This document shows, piece after piece, positions 18,315 to 30,694 of a stretch of DNA of 64,000 bases. Position 1 is the stretch's first letter; each line of letters opens with the position of its first letter. This DNA is from Bog-473 sp963744225. Lineage in GTDB: Bacteria > Actinomycetota > Acidimicrobiia > Acidimicrobiales > RAAP-2. The stretch lies in contig CAVUSV010000003.1 of assembly GCA_963744225.1 (NCBI GenBank), positions 1 through 64,000 of the forward strand. Reading direction: 5' to 3'. The position numbers and the translations under genes are program-made. Under the pieces are notes generated by a model, which saw nothing but the letters and a program-made list of their open reading frames with translations, was not told the DNA's origin and did not search any database.

Positions 18315-19145
18315 CTAACCGCCCGCCACGAAGGCCACCACCACATAGGCGGCGTGTCGATCGAAGTTCTCCCGCCGTCGGTCGTAGATGGTGGTTGTCC
18401 GAGGATCGGAGTGCCGAGCAGCAATCTGGACGTCTCGCAGTGGCACCCCCGCATCCAGAGCGGCCATGATGAACGCTGCTCTCAACATGTGCGGGTGGAC
18501 ACATCCGAGCCCAGCTCTCTTGCCAATGGAGCGGACCCAGCGGTGAGCTGTGCGCCGGTCCAATCGTTCGCCATCGTGACGACGCAGGATCGGGCCTTCA
18601 GATCTGTCACCGATGGCAAGATCGAGAGTGCGGGCGACCCGCGGGACCAGCGGGATCATCGCTGGCTTGCTGCCTTTACCGACGATCCGCAACGTCCCGT
18701 GTCCTCGGTCGAACCCGAGGTCCTCGGCGTTGGTGGCGCAGGCCTCGCTGACTCTCAAGCCGTTAAGGCCCAGCAGGACAGCTAGACCCGCGTGGTCTCG
18801 GTCGTAGTGCTCGGCGGTGAAGAGGAATGCCGCCAGTTCGGAGCGATCCAGACCCCGCCCCTCGTTCGGATGAACCTTCGGTCGTCGAACGTATTGCGCC
18901 GGGTTGGATTCGATTCGGCCGTCGACGTGAGCGAAGCGGTAGTACCCACAGATCGTGGAGAGCCGCCGGTCAATCGTGGAAGCAGCCAGCCCTCGTTCCT
19001 CCATGGTTGTGCGCCACAACTCGATGTGTCCCCTCATTGCACCAAGCACTTCGAGTTCGACGTCGGCACACCATTGGAAGTACGTCCGCAGGTCGTGTCG
19101 ATACGTTTCGAGTGTTCGTCCGCTGTACACCGTTCTGACGCGCAA
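18315..19145 (-). CDS. Tyrosine site-specific recombinase/integrase
   Basis: 276 residues. N-terminal SAM-like core-binding domain (TLETYRHDLRTYFQWCADVE; STIDRRLSTICGYYRFAHVD) and a catalytic domain with Arg in LNGLRVSEACA, Lys in GKGSKPAMIPL, His-x-x-Arg in HPHMLRAAFIMAAL, His in ARHSDPRTTTI and the nucleophile Tyr in IYDRR. All catalytic residues are present. The start is a TTG and uncertain; the protein may begin further upstream. Integrases of this kind move or invert DNA between short sites. It lies inside the motif-bearing region, 18 bp from motif copy 5. Confidence 0.9.
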   Translation of the reverse strand: MRVRTVYSGRTLETYRHDLRTYFQWCADVELEVLGAMRGHIELWRTTMEERGLAASTIDRRLSTICGYYRFAHVDGRIESNPAQYVRRPKVHPNEGRGLDRSELAAFLFTAEHYDRDHAGLAVLLGLNGLRVSEACATNAEDLGFDRGHGTLRIVGKGSKPAMIPLVPRVARTLDLAIGDRSEGPILRRHDGERLDRRTAHRWVRSIGKRAGLGCVHPHMLRAAFIMAALDAGVPLRDVQIAARHSDPRTTTIYDRRRENFDRHAAYVVVAFVAGG

Positions 19146-19194
19146 GGCACCGTCCCACCTTCCCGGCGGACTGGGACAGTGGCTGTACGGCGAT

Positions 19195-19650
19195 TCAGGC
19201 CAGCCCTAGGTCACGAAAGATGCCCTTGGTGAGTCGACCCATCTCGGCGACCGGCAGCTCCTCGGGGCTGAACCAAGCCACCTGGGAGGTCTCGTCGTCG
19301 TCCGGTCGGGGGGTCCCATCGATCACCTTTGCGTCAAAGACGGTCACGACGTAGGCCGATTCGTCGCCGTTGGGGTAGGTCACCCGATAGTCCGGGCCTC
19401 CAAATACACCGAGGATGGCGCCCAACTTCACGTTGATCCCAGCCTCCTCCTGGGCTTCCCTGATAGCGGAGCTGCGTGGACTCTCTTCTGGCTCGACTGC
19501 GCCGCCGATAGTGGCCCACTGCCCCGTGTCGATGAGACGGACGAGAAGGAAACGACCTGCCGCATCTCGTGGCAGGACCGATGTTGAAGGGAGCAACAGA
19601 AGCGAGTGCCCGACCTTTTCCCGAAGATCGCGAAGATGAGGAGAGATCAC
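19195..19650 (-). CDS. NUDIX hydrolase
   Basis: 151 residues. The Nudix box GGAVEPEESPRSSAIREAQE followed by EAGINV is complete (GxxxxxExxxxxxxREAQEEAG). Preceding text RFLLVRLIDTGQWATIGGAV is typical of pyrophosphohydrolases acting on nucleoside diphosphate derivatives; the substrate is unknown. The start is set at GTG 19650 because homologues begin a few residues before LRxLREKVGHxLLLLPS; a longer frame runs into the IS30 end and is not real. IS30 copy 2 lies 50 bp upstream and has probably displaced its promoter. Confidence 0.88.
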   Translation of the reverse strand: MISPHLRDLREKVGHSLLLLPSTSVLPRDAAGRFLLVRLIDTGQWATIGGAVEPEESPRSSAIREAQEEAGINVKLGAILGVFGGPDYRVTYPNGDESAYVVTVFDAKVIDGTPRPDDDETSQVAWFSPEELPVAEMGRLTKGIFRDLGLA

Positions 19651-19687
19651 CCGGCCAAAGTACCGCCAATGCGCGGGCGGGCATCTA

Positions 19688-19699
19688 CCACATACCCGG
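19688..19699 (-). repeat. Intergenic CGCCGG motif, copy 6, inverted, split by IS30
   Basis: On the plus strand CCACATACCCGG, resumed after the IS at 20937-20949 as GGCGATATGGGAC. Rejoined and reversed it reads GTCCCATATCGCCGG then GTATGTGG, a further version of the motif. Confidence 0.6.
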
Positions 19700-20936
19700 T
19701 GTGGCCTCAAGCGGTCATTGCAACACCAGCCTGATTGGCGAACAGTGATGACGTCGATCAGGAGGTGCACGAATGGCAACGGTTTTCGCACCGCGGATCA
19801 GGCAAACGATTTGGGACATGCGCGAAGCCGGAGTACCGGTCAAACGCATCGCCAAGCATCTGGGCAGGCAGAACTTCCTCACTGCGTAAGGTTCATCGCC
19901 GACGCGGGCGGAACCCGCCCGTCGGCACGTGAGCGCTCCGAGCTGCGGCTGTCACTTAGAGGAGCGAGAGGAAATCTCCCGGGGGCTGGCCGCCGGTTAT
20001 TCGATCCGTGCCGTCGCCGAGGCCCTGGGCCGCTCTGCCTCGACGGTGTGCCGGGAGGTCAACGCCAACGGCGGACGGAAGAAGTATCGGGCGCTGGTGG
20101 CCGACCGTGCGGCCTGCCGGCGGGCGCTGCGACCCAAGCGGGCCAAGCTCGCACAGTGCCGCCGGCTTCGCGGGGTGGTCGAGCGCAAGCTCGAGGCCAA
20201 GTGGTCACCCCAGCAGATCTCGGCGTGGTTGGCTCTGGAGTACCCCGATCGCCCGGAGATGCAGGTGTCCCACGAGACCATCTACCAGTCACTCTTCGTC
20301 CAGAGCCGTGGAGCGCTGCGCAAAGAGCTGCACTCGTGCCTGCGCAGTGGTCGGGCCATGCGCCGGGCCAAGGCCTACACCAAAGGCAACGTCGGCCAGG
20401 GCCAGCTCGAGAAACATGGTGATGATCTCCGAGCGCCCGGCCGAGGTGAAGGACCGGGCCGTCCCGGGACACTGGGAGGGCGACCTGATCTTCGGCAAGA
20501 AGATGACCTCGATCGGGACCCTGGTCGAGCGCCACAGTCGCTACGTCGTCTTGCTCAAGCTCCCCAACGGCCACGGCGCCGAGGCGGTGCGCAAGGCCAT
20601 GACCAAGCGCATCTTGACGCTGCCGGCCCAACTGCGCCGCTCCATCACCTGGGACCAGGGCAAGGAGATGGCCGAGCACGTCCGCTTCACCGTCGAGACC
20701 GGCGTGCAGATCTACTTCTGTGACCCCAAGAGCCCCTGGCAGCGCGGCAGCAACGAGAACACCAACGGATTGCTCCGCCAATACCTGCCGAAGGCCTCGG
20801 ATCTTTCGCAAGTGCACACAGCGGGAGCTCGACGCCATCGCCCGCTCGCTCAACACGAGGCCTCGACAGACGCTCGGCTGGATGACACCATCACAGGCGT
20901 TCGCCGAGGCTGTTGCGTTGACCGCTTGAGGCCACA
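19700..20936 (+). mobile_element. IS30 family insertion sequence, copy 2 (1237 bp, disrupted)
   Basis: Same ends as copy 1 and same orientation; flanked by GG on both sides (19698-19699, 20937-20938). Relative to copy 1 it has eight single-base insertions, no deletions and about five substitutions. Confidence 0.9.
19773..20929 (+). pseudogene. IS30 family transposase, copy 2, multiple frameshifts
   Basis: Same gene as at 15478, with extra bases near 19779, 19790, 19799, 19874, 19887, 19953, 20409 and 20811. The reading frame is broken throughout. The DDE residues are still encoded in pieces. Because the neighbouring host genes show the same kind of break, it is unclear whether this copy is dead in the cell or only in the assembly. 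Confidence 0.85.
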
Positions 20937-21456
20937 GGCGATATGGGACAGGGCAGGCTTCCTCCGCCGCACCATCAGAGCCTAGGCCCTGACCTTCACA
21001 CGGGTCGGGATATAGGAGCCTCGGATTCGCCGCACCACGAGGCCGACAGCAAAGGTCTCAACAGGGTTCCTCCACCGGACGAGCGGGTCCTCGACCCACA
21101 GCTCAACGAGGGGCAAGGGGGACAGTGGCCCGATCCCGGACGAAGCGCACACCGGAGATAGGGGGTGAGGAGTAGCGGAGGGTCGGACCCGGAGGGCAGA
21201 AGCCTGCGGTCGGCTGACGAGTACCCCGGATTCCTGATCCACCGGGCGGCGAGGCCACAAGGAACTTGGAGGACAACCCGCCAGGCCTTCGACTCCTCAC
21301 AGCCGACTATTCGCAATGCGTGGAAAAGGAGACACTAGAAGCAAGAGTCAACCAATCTCTCAGCCGACCCTGGCCGTATAGATGGAAGCGCCGGTCGGGT
21401 GTCCCAGCACTCGGGGATGCGCGATGATCCGCTGTTCCGGACCTCGGAGGTTGCAA
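20937..21456. other. Non-coding gap after IS30 copy 2
   Basis: No gene supported. The minus strand at 20982-21260 has an open frame with coding-like text (LVELWVEDPLVRWRNPVETF) that could be a gene remnant, but it has no recognisable family or start signal. The last ~60 bases hold the GGAGG ribosome site for the gene at 21457. Confidence 0.35.
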
Positions 21457-23083
21457 GTGAGCCATCCAAATCCCGCTCGCCAGTGGGGCACACCCGCGCG
21501 ATTCCGACGGAATAGGCGGTCGCGCTTCGCAATGATCGGGGTTTTGACCGGGCTCATCGTGATGGCGGCGGGCACGCTGTCTTTTCCTGACCGGGTGGCG
21601 GGCGCGGCAGCGCCGCACGCGGGATCAACGGTTGTAACTGCCAAGATGAACTCGACATTCGGCACGATTCTGGCCGACGGTGCCGGGATGACCCTCTACA
21701 CGCTCATGAACAACGGTCAGCCAGTTCTATGCACGGGAACCTGCGCGGGAGCTTGGCCGCCGCTTACCGTCCCCTCAATGATGACACCGGTCACCGGTCC
21801 ACCAGGGGTCACGGGACTGGGCACGACGTCGAACGCCAACGGAGTGGCTGTCACTTTCCAGGGTGCTCCTCTCTACGGGTTTATTGGTGATCACTCCCCG
21901 TCTGATGCCAAAGGCGACGGCGTCACTGTCTTTGGCGGCACGTTCCACGTGGTACGCATCATGTCTTCCGCGGGATCAACGGTTGTAACTGCCAAGATGA
22001 ACTCGACATTCGGCACGATTCTGGCCGACGGTGCCGGGATGACCCTCTACACGCTCATGAACAACGGTCAGCCAGTTCTATGCACGGGAACCTGCGCGGG
22101 AGCTTGGCCGCCGCTTGACCGTCCCCTCAATGATGACACCGGTCACCGGTCCACCAGGGGTCACGGGACTGGGCACGACGTCGAACGCCAACGGAGTGGC
22201 TGTCACTTTCCAGGGTGCTCCTCTCTACGGGTTTGTTGGTGATCACTCCCCGTCTGATGCCAAAGGCGACGGCGTCACTGTCTTTGGCGGCACGTTCCAC
22301 GTGGTACGCATCATGTCTTCCGCCGCACCGGCCACCCTCAACAAGCCGGTCGTGGGCATGGCTGCCACCCCCGACGGCAAGGGCTACTGGCTGGTGGCCT
22401 CCGACGGTGGGATCTTCTCCTTCGGTGACGCCATGTTCTTTGGATCGACGGGCGCGCTCGCCGCTCAACAAGCCGGTCGTGGGCATGGCTGCCACCCCCG
22501 ACGGCAAGGGCTACTGGCTGGTGGCCTCCGACGGTGGGATCTTCTCCTTCGGTGACGCCATGTTCTTTGGATCGACGGGCGGCTGCCCTCAACAAGCCGG
22601 TCGTGGGCATGGCCGCCACCCCCGACGGCAAGGGCTACTGGCTGGTGGCCTCCGACGGTGGGATCTTCTCCTTCGGTGACGCCATGTTCTTTGGATCGAC
22701 GGGCGCGATCAGTCCTCAACAAGCCGGTCGTGGGCATGGCTGCCACCCCCGACGGCAAGGGCTACTGGCTGGTGGCCTCCGACGGTGGGATCTTCTCCTT
22801 CGGTGACGCCATGTTCTTTGGATCGACCGGCGCGCTCGTCCTCAACAAGCCGGTCGTGGGCATGGCCGCCACCCCCGACGGCAAGGGCTACTGGCTGGTG
22901 GCCTCCGACGGTGGGATCTTCTCCTTCGGTGACGCCATGTTCTTCGGATCGACGGGCGCGCTGGTCCTCAACAAGCCGGTCGTGGGCATGGCTGCCACCC
23001 CCGACGGCAAGGGCTACTGGCTGGTGGCCTCCGACGGTGGGATCTTCTCCTTCGGTGACGCCATGTTCTTTGGATCGGCCTGA
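21457..23083 (+). CDS. Secreted repeat protein: two PF03640-type modules plus six 41-residue repeats, four frame breaks
   Basis: About 540 residues. GTG start with GGAGG 7 bp upstream; a basic stretch and membrane-export segment (FAMIGVLTGLIVMAAGTLSF) follow. Two nearly identical ~117-residue modules contain GTILADGAGMTLYTLMNNGQ and CTGTCAGAWPPL, the pattern of the secreted-repeat/predicted-lipoprotein family (COG4315). Then come six copies of a unit reading KPVVGMAATPDGKGYWLVAS DGG, split here as VGMAATPDGKGYWLVAS and DGGIFSFGDAMFFGSTG, a propeller-like repeat common in Acidimicrobiia surface proteins. Breaks at ~22115, 22456, 22585 and 22714 are extra bases, visible by comparing copies. Exported, role unknown. 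Confidence 0.8.
21619..22321 (+). repeat. Tandem duplication of a 351-bp coding module
   Basis: Units 21619-21969 and 21970-22321 are identical except one substitution (ATT/GTT in the Tyr-Gly-Phe region) and one extra G in the second (near 22115). Each encodes one COG4315-type module. Confidence 0.9.
22337..23080 (+). repeat. Six near-identical 123-bp coding repeats
   Basis: Each unit starts CTCAACAAGCCGGTCGTGGG. Units differ only at a few wobble positions and at the unit junctions, where three carry an extra base. Too long and coding, so not a CRISPR array. Confidence 0.9.
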
Positions 23084-23467
23084 TCACGAAAGAGTTGAGG
23101 CCGCGACAACGGGCTGTCCCCACTGATCGGGAGCCCGGAGAGGGATCCCTCAGGAGTACGATCTTCTGGAGCTGAACTTTCGAGCGAGAATGGCCCCCGT
23201 CGCGAAGTAGGGGCGAACCGGGCCTGCCAGTCCATCGCCTCTTCGGATCGACTCCGTGTTCCGAATGGGGCTATCGGCCCATTTAGCGTGGACGTTTCGG
23301 CTGCCCCGCTCGTGCCGATAGGGGATAAGGGGTTTAGAAACCCTCCGTCGCTCGACGGGTCACCTTCGGCGCGTGTTACGCCTCCACATACCAACTCTCT
23401 TCCCCGTGCGGTCCCGCCAGACTCCCTTCCACTCCGGCTCGCCATGGCAGTGGGCCGCCATCGGGTT
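23084..23467. other. Non-coding gap
   Basis: Between convergent genes. No gene, no clear terminator. Short open frames here have no family resemblance. Confidence 0.3.
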
Positions 23468-24281
23468 CTATGGGGCGGGGTCATGCCCCGCGTAGGGGGC
23501 AAGGGTTCGCAGCGCCCTGACAACCGTGGCCCTGAACCCTCGGAGGACGGAGAGGGGGTCGAGCCACTCTGAACCGGCGCTGTCATCGAACCGAGCTTCC
23601 AGCGCTACACCAACCTTGACCGATGAGTCGTTCATCTCCATCTCCGGGCGCGGCTCCGGAAAGGTGAGTGTCAAGAATGGTGTGCCCGATAGCAGCGGCC
23701 CGTCGAACCTCTCAAATCCGACTGATTGCCCTCCCTCAAGCGGGACAAAGGCCTGACCCACAACCAGACTCGTGGCGACGATACGAATCTGCCGATGCTT
23801 GTCCTCGATGTTGCTGTCGTGCAGACGCAACATGAACGTCCGGTCCGTCGGTCCCGATCGACTGTAAGGTTGCTGCCGCCTGATGATTGCCTTGACGGGG
23901 TCGCTCAAGGTCTTGATCCGCCACTCCCCGTGTTTTTGGAACTCCGATTCGGTCGCCATGATCGGAAACATCAGCTTCTTCCAGCCCGGCGGTGGGTCGG
24001 TCATGGACGCCGATTTCGTAAACGACGTGGTCAAGGGCGCTCCGGAGATTGTGGACACAGTCTCCGAACATGAGTCCCCATCGAGCGAAGTCGTCAGGTT
24101 GGTCGAACTCGACGGCCAGCCAATGCTTGGTGAAGTCGGCATTGTGGTCAGTGATTGATCGATAGGGCTGAACCTCGGCAAAGGTCCTCAACTCGTTGTG
24201 GAGAGCGTTGTAGTGCTTCTCGGCCCTGTCGATTTTCAGCCAGGACGAAGTCGGCTGCCCGTTCATGATCGAGTCAGTCAT
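23468..24281 (-). CDS. Hypothetical protein with a HEPN-like helical motif, one frame break
   Basis: About 270 residues after discounting an extra base near 23996. The N-terminal half is helical (IDRAEKHYNALHNELRTFAE) and contains GDCVHNLRSALDHVVYEIGV, a signature found in many orphan bacterial proteins and reminiscent of HEPN domains, though the catalytic RxxxxH of HEPN nucleases is not seen. The C-terminal half is beta-rich. No partner toxin or antitoxin gene is adjacent. Cytoplasmic, function unknown. Confidence 0.65.
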
Positions 24282-24514
24282 CGTGGACCAAAACTATGCC
24301 TGGACGTGAAGCGACCCCGCCGAAGCGGGGCCGCTCGCAACCTCATCCCCAAAAATCTCGTTGGACAACAGTGCGCCTGTCTCTATCCCCACCGTCCGCG
24401 TTCCGCTCGCCGGCCGAGCCGCTCGCACGGACCCAGTGCCACCCCTGGACCACGCACCTACCCCGCCCCGCCGTCCACCTTCCGCTCGCCCAGACCCCCC
24501 TCCCTTCCTAGCGC

Positions 24515-24529
24515 AACAATGAAATAGAG
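24515..24529. repeat. 15-bp direct repeat next to tRNA-Arg (second copy at 10158-10172)
   Basis: AACAATGAAATAGAG occurs exactly at both places. This copy begins 3 bp past the 3' end of the tRNA. Candidate island boundary; short enough to be chance. Confidence 0.35.
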
Positions 24530-24531
24530 AG

Positions 24532-24603
24532 CGCCCCCGGCAGGACTCGAACCTGCGCCACCGGCTCCGGAGGCCGGTGCTCTATCCGCTGAGCTACGGG
24601 GGC
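24532..24603 (-). tRNA. tRNA-Arg (anticodon CCG)
   Basis: 72 nt. Seven-pair acceptor stem GCCCCCG/CGGGGGC, D arm AGCTCAGCGGATAGAGC, anticodon stem CCGGC/GCCGG with loop CTCCGGA (anticodon CCG, reads CGG), T arm CAGGTTCGAGTCCTG. CCA is not encoded. It reads away from lysA. Confidence 0.95.
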
Positions 24604-24697
24604 GGGCATTGCAAGAGCAGGGGACGATCGTACTCGGGACGCACCGCCCGCCGTCTTCGTGCCGCCTTGCTCTCACGGGAACGGCCGAACGCTGCCG

Positions 24698-24710
24698 TAT
24701 CCTGCTGTCC
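24698..24710 (+). promoter_or_regulatory. -10 element for leaderless lysA
   Basis: TATCCT at 24698-24703 lies 7 bp before the lysA ATG, with no ribosome site between. Confidence 0.55.
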
Positions 24711-26019
24711 ATGCCGACGGACCACGACGTCGCGACCGCACCTCTGGAGCGCCAGCTCCTCCCACGCTCCGCGTCGGTGGACGGGAAGGGACACCTCCAC
24801 GTCGGCGGCATCGATCTGCTCGAGCTGGCCGAGGAATTCGGAACGCCACTGTTCGTCTACGACGAGGACCACCTGCGTCACGCCTGCCGTGAGGCCGTTG
24901 CGGCCTGGGGGGAGGGCGTGGCCTACGCCACCAAGGCTTTCTTGTGCCGGGCCATTGCACGTCTGGCCCACGAGGAGGGCCTGCACCTCGATGTGGCCTC
25001 CGGCGGGGAGCTCCACGTTGCGATGTCGGCTGGTGTGCCGGCGGACCGGCTCGTCTTGCACGGCAACAACAAGTCGACCGACGAGCTGGCCATGGCTCTC
25101 GAACAGCGGCGTCGGCCGGATCGTCGTCGACTCCTTCGACGAGATCGCCCGCCTCGGCGGCCTGCTCGAGGCGTTCCCCCCGGTGCCCGACCGGCCCAAG
25201 GTGCTCGTCCGGGTGACGCCGGGCGTCGAGGCGCATACCCACGAGTTCGTGCGCACCGGGCAGGAGGACTCCAAATTCGGGTTCTCCGTCTCTTCGGGCG
25301 CCGCGGCCGAGGCGGTCGCCGCGCTCGAGCTGCTGCCGAGTGTTGAGCTCGTGGGTGTCCACGCGCACATCGGCAGCCAGGTGTTCGAGGCCTCCTCGTT
25401 CGGGCAGGCGGCCGAGGTGCTCGGCGCCTTCTTCGCACCCCTCGGCCTGCCCGAGCTGGTCGTCGGCGGCGGCCTCGGCGTCCCCTACGTCAACGGCGAG
25501 TCCGCGCCGACCCAGGCCGAGTGGGCCGCGGCCACCCTCGACGCCTGCGCCGCGGCCGGGGTCGACCCGGCGACGCGGATCTCGGCCGAGCCGGGGCGCT
25601 CCATCGTCGCCACTGCCGGCATCACCCTCTACACCGTCGGCACCGTCAAGCACCTGCCGGGTATACGCACCTACGTGAGCGTCGACGGCGGCATGAGCGA
25701 CAATCCGCGACCTGTTCTCTACGGGAGTGGCTACGAGGCGTTCCTCCCGAGGTCGGCCGCGGCCGTGCGGCCGCGGCCGGTGCGCGTCGTGGGCAAGCAC
25801 TGCGAGAGCGGCGATCTCATCGTGCCGGATGCGTTCGTTCCCGACGACCTCGAGGTGGGCGACATCCTGGCCACGCCGGTCACGGGCGCCTACGGCTACG
25901 CCATGGCCTCCAATTACAACAAGGTGCCGCGGGCGGCCGTCGTCTTCGTCTCCGACGGGACCGCCCGTGTCGTCGTCCGTCGGGAGACGCTCGAGGACCT
26001 GACGAGCCTCGACGCCTGA
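24711..26019 (+). CDS. lysA: Diaminopimelate decarboxylase, one frame break
   Basis: About 435 residues. PLP-dependent decarboxylation of meso-diaminopimelate to lysine, last step of lysine synthesis. PLP lysine in AYATKAFLC; HGNNKSTDEL; after an extra base near 25107 the frame continues GVGRIVVDSFDEI, VGVHAHIGSQVF, the phosphate-binding GGGLGVPY, AEPGRSIVATAG and the second-subunit Cys in GKHCESGDLIV. Family length ~420-450. ATG 24711 is chosen because a -10 sits 7 bp upstream (leaderless). It opens the lysA-hom-thrC block. Confidence 0.92.
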
Positions 26020-26067
26020 GGGCCGCGGGCCGACGGACCAGGTCGCGGGGAAGACACGGGCACCCTG

Positions 26068-26079
26068 TACCGTTTGGAG
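26068..26079 (+). promoter_or_regulatory. -10 element for leaderless hom
   Basis: TACCGT at 26068-26073 lies 6 bp before GTG 26080, which decides the start over TTG 26074. Confidence 0.5.
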
Positions 26080-27479
26080 GTGACCGCCGACCCGGCCGAC
26101 GCAGCGGCGAGCGCCCGCGTCCGCCCGCACGCGCATGCCACCCCCACCGTCCGCGTCGCGCTGCTCGGGTGTGGCAACGTGGGCGGCGCGCTGGCCGAGA
26201 TCCTGTTGACCCGCAACGAGGACGTAGCCGCCCGCACGGGTATCCGCCTCGAGCTGGTCGGCATCGCCGTCGCCAACCCGGAACGCCCGCGCCCGCCCTC
26301 CATCCGGACCGACCTCATCAGCGCTGATGCCGCGGCACTGGTGGCCCGTGACGATGTCGACGTCGTGGTCGAAGTCATCGGGGGCCTCCACCCGGCACAC
26401 GAGCTGGTCGAGGCGGCTCTGCGCAACGGCAAGCCGGTGGTCACCGCGAACAAGGCGCTCCTTGCCGTGGCCGGCGCCGAACTGGCCGAGGTGGCCGCCG
26501 CGGCGGGTGTCGACCTGTTGTACGAAGCCGCGGTGGCCGGCGCCATCCCGGTCATCCGGCCGCTGCGCGAGTCGCTGGCCGGGGAACAGATCGTCCGGGT
26601 CATGGGGATCGTGAACGGCACGACCAACTACATCCTTACCCGGATGGAGGAGAAGGGCGACAGCTACGACGACGCGCTGCGCGGAGGCGCAGGAACTCGG
26701 GCCTGGCCGAACGTGACCCCACGGCGGACGTGGAAGGGCATGACGCCGCCGCCAAGGCAGCCATCCTGGCGTCACTCGCGTTCGGCAGCGATGTGGTCGA
26801 CAGCGACGTGCACCGGGAGGGCATCACCGGGGTGAGTGCGGCCGACGTTGCCTACGCCAGCCGGCTCGGATACTCGGTCAAGCTGCTCGCCATCGCCGAG
26901 CTGATCGACGGCGGGCCCGAGGTCTCGGTCCGCGTTCACCCGGCCATGGTGCCCAAGACGCACCCGTTGGCCGCGGTGCGCGGTGCCTTCAACGCCGTCT
27001 TCGTCGAGGGCGCGGTCAGCGGTGAGCTGATGCTCTACGGCCGTGGCGCCGGTGGTGGCCCAACGGCGAGCGCCATGCTGGGGGACCTGGTCGACGCCTC
27101 GCGCAACCTTCTCGCCGGTGCGCCCGCGCCCGCACCGAAACGCACGAGTACGACCATCCGCTCGCAGAACGACATGCGCTCGGCGTTCTATCTGAGCATG
27201 GACGTGGCCGACCGCCCCGGCGTGCTGGCCGCCGTGGCCAAGATCTTCGGGGACCACGACGTCTCCATCCGTGCCATGGAGCAGGTCGGCCTGGCCGAGG
27301 AAGCCCGGCTGATCTTTCTCACCCACGTGGCGCGGGAGGGTGACCTCCTCGCCACCATTGACGAGCTGCGGCGGCACCAGGCGGTCGACCGGGTCAGCGG
27401 CGTGCTCCGTGTCATCGGCCAGGACGGCAACGACGGCGACGGACGGCGAAGGGGGAGCCGCAGGAGCGGGAGGCACACG

Positions 27480-27483
<4 letters not shown>
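26080..27483 (+). CDS. hom: Homoserine dehydrogenase with ACT domain, three frame breaks
   Basis: About 466 residues. NAD(P)H reduction of aspartate semialdehyde to homoserine, branch point to threonine and methionine. Rossmann motif VALLGCGNVGGALAEILL; catalytic region VVTANKALLAVAGAEL, NGTTNYILTRM and LGYSVKLLAIAEL; C-terminal ACT domain YLSMDVADRPGVLAAVAKIF, giving threonine feedback control. Extra bases near 26683 and 26700 break the middle. A third near 27451 removes the stop and makes the frame run into thrC; discounting it yields a stop overlapping the thrC GTG (GTGA), the normal arrangement. Confidence 0.9.
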
Positions 27484-28524
<1,041 letters not shown>

Positions 28525-28791
28525 ACGCCTTCGGGACCGGGCCCGGAACACAGAGTGACCTGCGGGAACAGGGGGGGTGTTGGCATCACCCACTCGCTCC
28601 CGCTAAAGTACTGGTATCCCCACTGCGCTTTCGAAGCGCTCTCCGCGGGTACAAGCGGTCTCGGGAGAGCACCACGCAGTGGTGAATCGGGGGAGGGCAT
28701 TCACACGCGAAGCCCTTCTCGTTCCTGATATTTCCTCGCCGCGTGCCGGACGAACCCGGGCCGGCGATAACCCTCCCAGAAGAGGAGCCCG

Positions 28792-30618
<1,827 letters not shown>

Positions 30619-30694
30619 TCCCACGGCGTCGCAGCGGGTGACCGATCCGCCGACGCCCCTAGACTGGTCCGACCCGTTCGACATTGGAGACATC

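Noticed and set aside
18315..19145. Integron integrase IntI
   Set aside because: No IntI-specific extra helix was recognised and no GTTRRRY attC cores were seen; general tyrosine recombinase is the safer call.
15405..20936. Composite transposon formed by two IS30 copies
   Set aside because: Each copy has its own 2-bp duplication (CC and GG) and target motif, so they inserted separately.
22337..23080. CRISPR-like array
   Set aside because: Repeats are 123 bp, contiguous and coding; no spacers or cas genes.
24515..24529. Certain attachment site pair
   Set aside because: A 15-bp match can arise by chance in 64 kb and does not enter the tRNA; kept only as a tentative finding.
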